Shown: positions 32,813 to 42,431 of the stretch, piece after piece
Layout of the letters: every line of letters starts with the position of its first letter
Numbering within the stretch: position 1 is the stretch's first letter
DNA from: Prorocentrum cordatum
Lineage: Eukaryota > Sar > Dinophyceae > Prorocentrales > Prorocentraceae
Assembly (NCBI GenBank): GCA_963575745.1
Contig: CAUYUJ010000899.1
Location: 43,910-107,909, forward strand
Length of the DNA: 64,000 nt
Direction of reading: 5' to 3'
Translations under genes and position numbers: made by a program
Notes under the pieces: model-generated
What the model saw: only the letters and a program-made list of their open reading frames with translations
What the model was told of the DNA's origin: nothing
Database searches by the model: none

Positions 32813-33770
32813 GGGAAAAAGCGAAAAGGGAGGGTTGCAAAAGAGAAGGACAGGGAAGGACAAAAAGTTGGGAAAAGGAAAGTAAACGGGAAGGAAAAGG
32901 GAGGGAAAAGAAAGGGAAACAGGGAGGGGAAAAGGAGGGAAAAGACAGGGAACAAGGGAGGAAAAGGAGATGGGAAAAGGGAGGGAAAGGGATGGAAAAG
33001 GGAGGAAAAGGGAGGGAAAAGGGAGTGAAAAAGGAGGGACAAGAAAAGGAAAAAAGGATGGAAAAAGAGATGGAGCAAATTATGGAAAAAGGCAAGGACA
33101 TGGGGAGGAAAAGGGAGGGAAGAGGAGGGAAAAGGGGGGAAAAGGGAGGAATGAGAAGAAACAGGGAGGGACAGGAAAAGGAAAGAAAAAGGGAGGGAAC
33201 AGGGAAGGAAAAGGGAAGGAAGAGAAGGAAAAAGGAAAAATAGGGTGGGGGGAAAGGGAGGGAAACGGGAAGGAAAAGGCAGGAAAAAGGGCGGGAAGGA
33301 CAGGGGAGGAAAATGAAGGGAAAAGATATGGAAAAAGTGATAGGAAAGCGAAGGAAAAGGGAAAAGGAAGGGAAAATGGCAGGGAAAACGGTAGGGAAAG
33401 GAAGGACAAGGAAGGGAAAACGGTAGGGAAAGGAAGGACAAGGAAGGGAAACGGGAGGGAACAATTACGAAAAAATATAGAAAATGGAAGGACAGGGGAG
33501 GAAACGGGAGGGAAAAGAAATTGAAAAAGGGAGGGAAAAGGGAGTGAAAAAGAATGGCAAAAATAAAGAAAAAGGAAGGGAAAAGGGACGGAAAAGGGAG
33601 GGAGAAGGGAAGGACAATGGGAGGGACAAAAGGAGGGATAAGGATAGGGGAAGGAAAAAAAAAGGGGAGGGAACATGAAAGGACATGGGGAGGAAAAGCG
33701 ATGGAACATTGAAAAAGGGAAGGGACAGGGAGAGAAAATGGATAGGAAAAGGGGGCACAAGGGAGGCTCC
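32813..33770 (+). repeat. AAGGGAGGG polypurine tract, ~950 bp
   Basis: Plus strand almost pure A/G: GGGAAAAGGGAGGGAAA-type units with few pyrimidines. It is long enough to form triplex (H-) DNA. ORFs are Lys/Gly/Glu or Phe/Pro/Leu repeats only. Confidence 0.95.
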
Positions 33771-33844
33771 GACAGAGCGGGCAGGGTATCGGAATATGAT
33801 GCTATGTACACCGTTTCGCACCCGCCTCTCCGGACCCCCAAGAA

Positions 33845-34090
33845 TTCTCAGATATTCCTGACGGGTTCCTGCGGGTTCCAAAAGATCCCCGATGATTCCT
33901 AAGGGAACCCTCAGGATTCCCAGCGGTTCCTCAGGGGGCCGTGAGGATTCCGAAGGTTCCTCAGGGGGTCCTGGGGATTCCCGAAGGATTCCTACGAGTT
34001 CCTGGAGATCCGAAGGATTCCGAAAAGATTCCTAAGGACACCTTAGGATTCCGAAAAGATTCCTAAGGATTCCGAAAATATTACTATTAA
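33845..34090 (+). repeat. GATTCCTAAGG-type degenerate repeat
   Basis: Units of about 15-25 bp: AGGATTCC, GGTTCCTCAGGGGG and GAAAAGATTCCTAAGG. Confidence 0.8.
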
Positions 34091-34369
34091 GTTTCCCTGG
34101 ATTCTTGAGATTTCTAAAATCCTGGATTCCGCATGCCACGTTCCTGGATTTCTGATTTCCTACAGTTCGGGGTTTATATAAATTCTTTGATTTCTATGGA
34201 TCCCGGGAAATCTTCGAGTTTCAACGACTCCTGGGGTCCTTGCGCCTCGGTTTTTCTTCAGTTTCTGGGTTCTGGTTTTTTCTATTTCCAGGATCTGCAA
34301 AAATTCCATGGAAATCCTTCCGTGACGGCTCGGGAACCCCGCCGTCTTTCCAATGCTTTTCCCCCCGCC

Positions 34370-34610
34370 CCCCGCCGCCTGTTCCGCCTTTCGGCCGTCG
34401 TTGCGCCACCCTTCCGCCACCCTTCCGCCGCCCTGCCGCCGCCATTCTGCCACCCTTTCCGCCGCCCTTCCGCCGCCCTTCCGCAACCTTTCCGCCGCCC
34501 TTCCGCCGCCGTTCCGCCGCCCTTTCCGCCCTGCCGCCGCCCTTCCGCCGCGCCCTTCCGCCGCGCGTCCGCAGCCCTTCCGCCACCCTTCCGCCACCTT
34601 TCCGCCTGGG
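34370..34610 (+). repeat. TTCCGCCGCCC minisatellite
   Basis: 11-13-bp pyrimidine-rich units (CTTCCGCCGCC, CTTCCGCCACC). Confidence 0.92.
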
Positions 34611-34664
34611 CATACCTCAATGGTACTCAAGGTACCGGCCGCCTCCTCCATCGCACTTCATAGC

Positions 34665-34905
34665 GTATCATAGCAAGGCCCTGCATATAATACTAAGGCA
34701 TAGCACTGCGTAGCCATGGCAGAGCAAAGCACTGCATAGCACTGCACCGCAGCATACATAGCAGAGCACTTCATAACACGTCATAACATTGCATAGCATC
34801 GCATTCCATGCCAGAGCATGGCATTGCATTGGTTTTGAGGCGTAGCATTGCGTGGCATCGAATATCATAGCATAGCACTGCATAACAGATACGCGCATGT
34901 TTGAA
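34665..34905 (+). repeat. CATAGCACTGCATAGCA-type degenerate repeat
   Basis: Short units on the theme GCATAGCA and GCACTGCATAAC. A similar theme with GATGCCATGC lies at 40320-40620. Confidence 0.8.
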
Positions 34906-34919
34906 GCATCGCGTCTATG

Positions 34920-35340
34920 GGGAGACGGAGAAGGATGAGAAGGAGGAGGAAGAGGAGGGGGAGGAGGAGGATGAGGATGAGGAGGAGGAGGAGGAGGAGG
35001 AGGAGGAGGGAGGAAACAAATAAAGAAAAGAATGAAGAAACAAAAAAAAAAAAAAAAGAGAACACAAAAAAAAAAAACGAAAAAAAAAAAAAGGGCGGGG
35101 GGGTGGGGAGGGTGGGGGGGGTTGGGGGTGGGGGGAGGGGAGAAGGGGAAGGATAAGGAGGAGGAAGAGGAGGAGGAGGAGGAGGAGGAGGGGAGGAGAG
35201 GGGAGAGAGGAGGAGGAGAGATGAGGAGGAGGAGGCGGAGGATACAGGAGGAAAGAAGAGGAGCAAGGAGGAGGAAGGGGGGGAGGGGGGAACGAGGAGG
35301 AGAGAGGAGGAGGAGAAGGGGAAAGAGGAGGAGGAGGGGA
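34920..35340 (+). repeat. GGA/GAA polypurine tract, ~420 bp
   Basis: Purine-only for long stretches, including A homopolymers at 35044-35090 and a G-rich stretch at 35095-35150. Confidence 0.95.
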
Positions 35341-35434
35341 TATATGACCCCGTATCGTACTTGCGCCCAGCGGGCTCGTGGAATTTCACATTATCCCCGC
35401 AATGGGATGCCCTGGCAGCTATTCGGAACGTTGG

Positions 35435-35930
35435 TGATGAGAATTATGCGGATGACGATGCCCAGGATGCCCCTTTGTTCATCAATCGTGACGGTGACGA
35501 CGATGCTGAGGATGACGTTGATGATGATGCTGATGACGATGATGCTGCTGATAATAACGATTACGATGGCAATGGCCATGGCGATGATGATGATGAAAAC
35601 GACGACGAGGATGATGGTGATGATGGTGGCGATGATGATGAGGATGAGGATGACAACGATGATGATGCTGCTGATGATGATGGTGACGATGATGGTGGTG
35701 CTGGTGGTGGTGCTTATGATGATGATGAGGGGGAGGAGGAGGAAGAGGAGAAGGATAACGATTATGACCATGACGACGACGATGATGATGACGATGACGA
35801 CGAGGATGATGATCGTGATGACGACGATGACGATGCTGATGACGATGATCTGGTTGATCTTGATGATGAGGGTGATGATGATGATTACGAAAACGACGCT
35901 GACGATGACGTTGACGAACGACGCTGACGC
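35435..35930 (+). repeat. GAT/GAC trinucleotide repeat
   Basis: Interrupted (GAT)n and (GAC)n over about 490 bases. The plus frame encodes an Asp-rich chain that I do not accept as a gene. Confidence 0.9.
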
Positions 35931-36115
35931 TGAAAATGACGATTGCACTGATGCTGGCGCTGTTGCTTCATGTCGGAAGTACGATCACTTCTCATCGGCA
36001 CTTGATTCACGCCGTCGTCAGTAGCTGAATATACTGGCGCGTGGCTCACCCCATCGTCCGTCAGCATGTTGGCACAAGTGGCACTTGCCAGCCCCAGCCG
36101 ATCACCTCGCGCACA

Positions 36116-36647
36116 ATGCCGAAAGGCACGCCCGGTATCCAGAAAAAGACCGGCAGGCTGGAGGCAGAGAAATCCAAGCTCCAAGTGAAGATGGACAAGG
36201 TGAACAAAAACTTGACCAAGTACCGCAAACGTCTCCAAGTGGAGGTGTCTTCGGGTTTACCTTCCAGTTCTTCTTCTGCTTCTTCGTCGTCGAGCTCGTC
36301 TTCAGCGTCTTCGGTATCACCTTCTAAACGTGCTGCTTCTGCAGGCGTCGGCGCGCAAGCCTGCCCTGTGCCGCTGTCGCTACGCGACGCCCCCGGTGGC
36401 CTTATGCCTGGTGCTTCTAATTCGTCTGCCGCCGGTAGTGCGGCCCAGCCAGCAGTCCTCGCCGTCGTTGCTGCGCCTGCCAATGGCGGCGCTCCAGATC
36501 CCGTGCGCGTGGAAAAGGCATCGTAAGTGCATGTACTTCGTGCCTGCGGACTCGTGCCCACTGTGTTATTGTCGCGGGAAGGGGTGCCCGACGGGCGGCC
36601 GCGCCCACGCTTATCCTGCCGATGATTGCGCGAAGAAGAGGGCGTGA
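36116..36647 (+). CDS. Possible small gene: coiled helix, Ser-rich linker, Cys-rich end (two frames)
   Basis: From ATG 36116 one frame reads MPKGTPGIQKKTGRLEAEKS and a charged helix (KMDKVNKNLTKYRKRLQ), then a Ser-rich linker, ending at a TAA at 36524. A second frame from about 36498 reads IPCAWKRHRKCMYFVPADSC and PLCYCRGKGCPTGG, ending TGA at 36645. Its C-x(6)-C, C-x(2)-C-x-C and C pattern looks like a zinc-binding tail. The two frames overlap, so either an indel or an unseen intron joins them, or only one is real. No family recognised. Confidence 0.35.
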
Positions 36648-36744
36648 GAAAATTACGCTACCGAGGAAACCCGCGCACTTATATTATGGCTGGAGAGATG
36701 ATAGCTGAAGTGAGGCATGTGAGAATGATGTTGGCGGCCGTTGC

Positions 36745-37880
36745 CACCCCCAGCGCACCCCATGTGGCGTCGAGGAAGTGCCGCGCCTGCCGCGCCTTGC
36801 GGGGCCGCAGCGGATAGGGGGACCACCCCCAGCGCACCCCCCGTGGTGTCGAGGAAGTGCCACGCCTGCCACGCTATGCGAGGCCGCAACGGATAGGGAG
36901 ACCACCCCCAGCGCACCCCCTGTGGCGTCGAGGAAGTGCCACGCCTGCCACACTTTGCGAGGCCGCAACGGATAGGGAGACCCCCCCCCTGCGCACCCCC
37001 TGTGGCGTCGAGAATGCGCCGCGCCTGCCATGCCCTGCGCCATGGCCCGCATAGACGCCCCGCTCGGGGACCATTCCCTGCAAACCCCTTGCGGTGTCGA
37101 GATACGCCGTGTCTGCCACGCCCCGCGCCATGGCCCGCATAGACGCCGCGCTCGAAAACCACTCCCTGCGCACCACCTACGAGGTCGAGTAAGCGCCACA
37201 CCTGCCACGCCCTGCGCCGTGGCCCGCATAGACGCCGCGCTCGGAGACCACCCCCTGCGCACCCCCTACGGGGTGGGGACAGTGCCGCACCTGCCACGCC
37301 CTGCGCCCCAGCCCGCATAGATGCCGCGCTCGGAGGCCACCCCCTGCGCAACGCCCCTGGGCCGGCGTAAGGAAATTGCCTGACACCTGCCCTGCCCTGC
37401 CGCCCGGCCCGCTAGACGCCGCGCATGGCCCGCATAGACCGCCCCCTGCGCACCCCCTACGAGTCGAGAAAGTTGGCCGCGCCTGCCGCGCCCCGCGCCA
37501 TGGCCCGCAATAGCGCCGCGCTCGGAGCCACCCCCCTGTGCGCACCCCCGTAGCGAGGTCGATGGGGACGGTGCGCACCTGCCCGCCCTGCGCCATGGCC
37601 CCGCATAGACGCCGCGCTCGGAGACCAACCCCCCGCGCCACAACCTGCCACAGCCCTGCGCCATGGCCCGCGTAGAACGCCGCGCTCGGAGACCGCCCCT
37701 GCGCAAACCCCCCCTAACAAGGTCAGAAAGTTCCACGACCTGTCACGCCCTGCGCCATGGCCCGCATAGACGCCGCGCTCGGAGGCCACCCCCTGCGCAC
37801 CCCCTACGGGGTGAGGATAGTGCCACACCTGCCACGCCCTGCGCCATGGCCCGCATAGACGCCGCGCTCGGAGACCACCC
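36745..37880 (+). repeat. 79-89-bp satellite, ~13 copies
   Basis: Units contain GTGGCGTCGAGGAAGTGCCA, CGCCTGCCACGC, and either GGCCGCAACGGATAGGGAGA or ATGGCCCGCATAGACGCCGC, then CACCCCCTGCGCACCCCCT. GTCGAG recurs at 36769, 36848, 36927 and 37007 (period 79-80), then about every 88 bases, so two subfamilies lie side by side. Confidence 0.9.
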
Positions 37881-37971
37881 CTGCGCTCGGGTTAAGAGCC
37901 ATGGGGCGGGGGCCAAGGTTCGGCGGGCGCCGCGGGGCGGCCTGGGGTGCTCCACGCCCTTCGCTGTCCCG

Positions 37972-38110
37972 GAGTGGACATTGCAGGCGGTCGGAATGCC
38001 GGGCGACGGGGCGCGTCTCTTCCACGCGCTGAAGGGCGGCGAGGAGGTCGGCCTGACCGCCGAGGGCTTGCGAGCCGAAGGACTGCCCTCCGCTTGGGGG
38101 GCCCGCGTCT
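37972..38110 (+). pseudogene. OTU-like fragment with catalytic Cys replaced (speculative)
   Basis: After a possible acceptor ACATTGCAG|GC the plus strand reads AVGMPGDGARLFHALKGG, EEVGLTAEGLRAEGLPS. The arrangement MPGDGxxLFHAL followed by an LRxE helix is that of an OTU peptidase start, but the position of the catalytic Cys holds Arg. It is a short stretch in very GC-rich DNA, so chance is possible. If real, it is an inactive or dead copy. Confidence 0.25.
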
Positions 38111-39000
38111 GCCCCCGCCATCTATCCGCCAGCTGGGCCCGAGCGGCCGGGGGGGGCCTGCGGGCGGGGTTTGAGTTTCATCGCCCCCGCACGGGCCCCT
38201 GCGCCTGTAAAGCGTCGCCCCCAGCCGCGAACTGGATTGGGGGCTTCCCCGGATTCGCGCGCGCCGAGCGCGTCGCCGCGGCGGCCGCGGGCCCTCGCGC
38301 AGCGCGCCGTCCCCCATTGTTCGCCTCGCATACGATGGCCAAATTCAATCGGGCTTGGCCGACGCGCCTCAAGACATTGGGACCCTCGGCGATTTCTTTT
38401 GGAAGGTTTAGCGCGCAGACAAGTTTTAGAACTTCCAGCGTATATTGCCAGGGGGGGGTCGCAGTTGGCCCCGGCCGTCGCCCGCTCCGCGCCCGCTGGT
38501 CGCGCCGAGGTGGCGGCCCGCCGTCCGCATTTGCAGCTCCGACCAGCTGCAGTTCGACGGCGCGGAGTCGGCGGGCGCTCCCCCAAGCGACGGCGGCGTC
38601 GCCCCCCCGGAAGCCCCCCCGGGGCGACGGCGGCGGCGCCGGCGGGCCCGACGCAAGGCCAGGCGACGAGCCATGCCCGAAGAGGCGCCGGAAATGAGAG
38701 CGGATCCAGCGCCCAAGGCCCTTGTAGTCGGGCTAGGGGGGGGCAAGGGTGGCGGAGGTCGGCGAGCATCGAAACGCGTCTTATTCTGATTATTGTCCAA
38801 GACTCTTCGTATGCCTCGTCGTTGTCGGTGCACCTCGCTCACTCCGTAGCTTTGCTTTGCGATTGGCGGAAAGCAGCCTGCGCATCGCGCCCGCGTGAAA
38901 AAAGGGGCGGGGGCGAGGTGGAGCTCGGTGGCGACCCGGGCGTGTGGCGGACAGAAGTAGCAGTCGCAGTCACGCTCGCGCGAATTATCTTCCCCTGTAT
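38111..39000. other. No confident gene
   Basis: GC-rich, open in all frames. Ala/Arg/Pro-rich ORFs on both strands overlap each other. No motif stands out. Confidence 0.3.
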
Positions 39001-39004
39001 CTTC

Positions 39005-39095
39005 CGCGTCGTCGTCGTCGTCGTCGCCGTCGCCTTCCTCCCGTCGCGGCCGCGCGCCCCCTCGCGCATCCGCGCCGCCGCCGCCGCCGATTGCA
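39005..39095 (+). repeat. GTC/GCC trinucleotide repeat
   Basis: (GTC)n at 39007-39035 and (GCC)n near 39068-39090. Confidence 0.9.
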
Positions 39096-39379
39096 TTGCT
39101 TTAGTCGATTGCTGTAGCGATCGCACTTCGAACTGCGTTTGCAGCTGTTCGTGCGCGGGCAGCGTGGAAGAGAGCGCGCGCATCCACATCCCTGCGTGCA
39201 CGCGCGCGCAGCGCTGCACATTTGCTGCGCGGACATTCCGTTATTACTGCGTGTGCGCAGGCCCTGGCCCCCCCGCGGGCGCCCCCCCGCCCCCCGTCTC
39301 GACCGGGGGCCGACGGTGAATATGGCACTAACGTGAACATGCAACGTGATTGGAATTTGCTCAAGTTGCCAAGTGGTAC

Positions 39380-39475
39380 CGCAAACTCTCCCTCATCATC
39401 CCCCTTTCCTTCCTCCTCTTCCTCCTCCTGCTGATATCCCATCCTCTCCCTTTCCTCCTCCGCCTCGTCCCCTCC
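39380..39475 (+). repeat. Pyrimidine-rich TCC tract
   Basis: CCTTCCTCCTCTTCC-type sequence. The remainder of 39476-40125 shows no supported gene; a C homopolymer lies at 39728-39742. Confidence 0.8.
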
Positions 39476-40129
39476 ATGCTCCTTTGTTCAGTTGCGCGCG
39501 AACATCAGCTGCCACGTTGCGCGCAGGTCGCCATGTCCGCATGCGGGATAAGATGCAGCAGTGCATTCCGTTGTGCCAGAAGTTCGTCGACAACATTACA
39601 CGGTTGTTGATCGGAACTTCTGAAATTCATTGCGCTGTGATATTGTGCGCCGTGGGGTGCGCGGGATGACATCGCTGGCGCAGGGATTTTGATGCGCCTC
39701 ATGCATGCCTCCATCTCCTCCTCCTCTCCCCCCCCCCCCCCCGCCCCCTGCGAGCTGAGCGCGCGACCGCTTGACCCCGAGGAACTTGGCCCATGTGTTC
39801 CTCCTCCTCGTCGCCCCCCCTTTCTTCGCGGGAATGCAGCGACGGGACTTCGGGGGCGCATCTTGCGATTCAACTTTTCGCCGCCCAACAGGCGCATCAT
39901 GGGTTTCTGATTCGCCGAATTTGTTCTGGCGCCGCGGCGTTCGGCTCCCCGCGCCCTGATGCCCCCCCTCCTCCTCTACAGTTATTCCATATAAATGCGA
40001 TTCTCCTCCTTCCCCCGACGACGGGTTGGGAGTGTTCGCCCCCCCCACCCCACCCCGCGTGATGTTTTTTACACGCAGGATTCCCCGGAGTGGGGTTTTC
40101 GCCTGCATTTGTTTTCAAAATCCTGTTCT

Positions 40130-40315
40130 CGCTGAGGCGCCGGCTTCATTTTCGGGCCCCGCTCGTTCCGAATCGTGTTCCCGCTGCAGCGCTGGCCCGA
40201 TGTCCGTGCTTCCGCTCGTTCCGAATCGTGCTCCCGCTGCAACGCTGGCCTCATTTCCGCGCTTCCGCTCGTTCCGAATCGTGCTCCCGCTGCAGCGCTG
40301 GCGTCGTTTCCCGCG
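40130..40315 (+). repeat. Tandem repeat, ~58-60 bp, three to four copies
   Basis: CGCTCGTTCCGAATCGTGCT, CCCGCTGCAGCGCTGGC repeats near 40160, 40215 and 40268. Confidence 0.85.
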
Positions 40316-40319
40316 CCGT

Positions 40320-40620
40320 GCCACGGCGTTCGATGCAATGCTAACTTGCGTTCCGCTGCGCGATGCCATGCCTTCAGCTTAAGCTGCGATGCAGCGCTTA
40401 AGTGCCACGTCGTGCTATGCCATGCTGCGCTTAGATCTTCAACGCCATGCTATGCAATGTTATGCTCGGAGCCGCTGTGCGATGCCATGCTTTGCGTTGC
40501 AAAGCTTTGCGATGCAATTCTTCACTACGCCACGCCGCGCCATGCTGTGACATACTACGCTGCGCGGTGCTCGTCTACGCCATGCCATGCCGTGCTCTAC
40601 AATGCATCGCGTACCCTTTC
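40320..40620 (+). repeat. GATGCCATGC-type degenerate repeat
   Basis: Short units GCGATGCCATGC, CATGCTATGCAATG and TTGCGATGCAA. Confidence 0.75.
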
Positions 40621-40732
40621 GGGATCATTGCCCTGCTCAACATCCGACAGTGCGAGTAGAGAGGGGATGTACGCCATGGTAAGGGATGGGAGGGAGGGGT
40701 AGGATGTCAGATATGACGCGAGCGCACCTAGC

Positions 40733-40905
40733 TTGTCCTCCTCCTCCTCCTCCTCCTCCTCCTCCCCCTCCTCTCTCCTCTTCCTCTCCTCCTCCTCCTC
40801 CTCCTCCTCCTCCTCCTCCTCCTCCTCCTCCTCCTCCTCCCCCTCGTCCTCCTCACTCCTCCTCATATTTCTCGTCGTCGCCCTCCTCCTCCTCTTCCAC
40901 TTCCT
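40733..40905 (+). repeat. (CCT)n polypyrimidine tract
   Basis: About 170 bases of CCT/CTC; the longest pure run is near 40790-40840. Confidence 0.97.
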
Positions 40906-40946
40906 GTCATCTCAGTCGTCGCGGCACCCAACCCAATGCCGCGGCG

Positions 40947-41132
40947 ACTCAAACCCCGCAGTTAAGTACGTGCCGGGCTGGGGCGCGCGGCGTGGGAACC
41001 ACTTAACTCCGGAGATAATTCGTGTAGTAGCTGGCGCGTCCACCAGCTTGGCGGAGACTTAACTCCGGGGTGAAGTTTTCCGCGGGGCGGCCTTTACCCC
41101 GGAGTCGGGCCGACTTAACTCCGGAATTAAGT
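40947..41132. repeat. Palindrome array B: same palindrome as array A, 54-56-bp spacing
   Basis: ACTTAACTCCGG starts at 41001, 41057 and 41113. A degraded copy, ending GCAGTTAAGT, starts near 40947. The last copy, GACTTAACTCCGGAATTAAG, is nearly a perfect palindrome. Unlike array A, the spacers are GC-rich, so it is the palindrome and spacing that are kept. Confidence 0.88.
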
Positions 41133-41389
41133 CTTGGATAACCTCCCGGTTTCAGTCGCTTCCGGCGCGCGGGAGCCCGCGACGCCCCTCCAGAAGGTTA
41201 CTCTACAACTGGATCCTACGAGCGGGGGGTTATACTTTGACTGGCACCACTGTCTGGCCTCATCAAAAGCTCGAGTGGTAATGGAAAGCGCTGATATATG
41301 GCGACATGTTGCGGGACGCAGGGTGCATATTTAGCACGCCGGCCTCACTCACTTCTCTCGCTTCTCCGTTTCATCCAAAGAGCCCCTCC

Positions 41390-42110
41390 ACCCAGGCTTG
41401 CGAATCCCTCTCAATGGAAAAAGGCGGCGCCTTCCCCTGATTGCGACGGATGCCCGAGATCTGACTCAGAGCCCCGATGATGATGAGGCGGAAATTTGGG
41501 TCCCGAAGCGAAGCTGTCAGGCGCTTGGTCTCTCGCTGATACGTTTTGTCGATTTTCTGAACAATGTAAACTCGCATGCCTGGTCGATGTTCCACCCCTC
41601 CACATCCTGGATTGATCTGTTTAGACCATGGGACGTCGTGGCCCCGATGATGTTTTTTTTTCTTTTCATGCAGAGCCGATAAAATGCCCCCCATCGCCAA
41701 CATGCGAGGCGGTCCCAACTTGTCCGCCTGACCCTTCACTTTCACTGCCTCGGCATACTGATACTGTGACGTATGTTCCTGACCCCGCGAGTGATGGGAG
41801 AACTGGCGGGGATCGAAAAGGCGTCGAACACGCAGCCCGTGATCCCTCAGTTCTGTTGGGAGACGCGGAGCAACTGTTTTGCCATCGGCACCACGAGGCA
41901 CCGCTGGCTCATCGGCATCTCGTGTTGCACAGCGCCAGATCCTGATATCGTTTCTCGGAAGTTCCCTCGAGCAGTCGGCTCTTCTGGCGCTCGTCAAGGG
42001 GGCCTGCAGCCGCGGCCGCGGGCAGACGCATAGCCATATGTGAAACAGATTTGCAGGGTGAGCTCCGTACCATGAGATGACAGCCCTGGGGGCGGTTAAG
42101 GTAGATGAAC
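41390..42110 (-). other. Possible decayed coding sequence, unknown
   Basis: A minus-strand frame (within 41371-42162) contains a protein-like half: RVYIVQKIDKTYQRETKRLT, ASLRDPNFRLIIIGALSQIS. The upstream half is low quality, with a competing frame (DERQKSRLLEGTSEKRYQDL). No family, splice sites or start can be given. Confidence 0.25.
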
Positions 42111-42431
42111 TGCACGAATATGGACATTTAAATCGACGCCGTCGGGAAATTGAGCCTGACAAATATTACAAGCTCAGGGATCACGCGCAATCAACTCTCG
42201 AACAATGTGTGCACAACCAATATGGCACCGACCGTATCTGTACGCTCATCGAATATGAGATCGCGCAATGCCGACCGAGGTAAACGTAATGGAGCAGTTA
42301 GGACATTGGGTTGTGACTATAGTAGCTGATACGACCCGTTCGTTATGTCCATGTGTACGGTGTGCTAGTAGCTGCGTGTCAGAAGCGAACGTGCACATGC
42401 ACGTAGTGCCTCCCTCCATGCGTCACCCACA

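Noticed and set aside
32725-33841. Phe/Pro/Leu-rich minus-strand ORFs that look like membrane proteins
   Set aside because: The plus strand is almost pure purine, so the other strand must encode Phe, Pro, Leu and Ser.
35361-35927. 188-codon Asp-rich ORF
   Set aside because: Pure translation of a GAT/GAC microsatellite.
32641-41132. CRISPR array
   Set aside because: Short repeats with unequal spacers at regular spacing resemble one superficially, but there are only three to four copies, the repeat is a full palindrome, and the DNA is eukaryotic.
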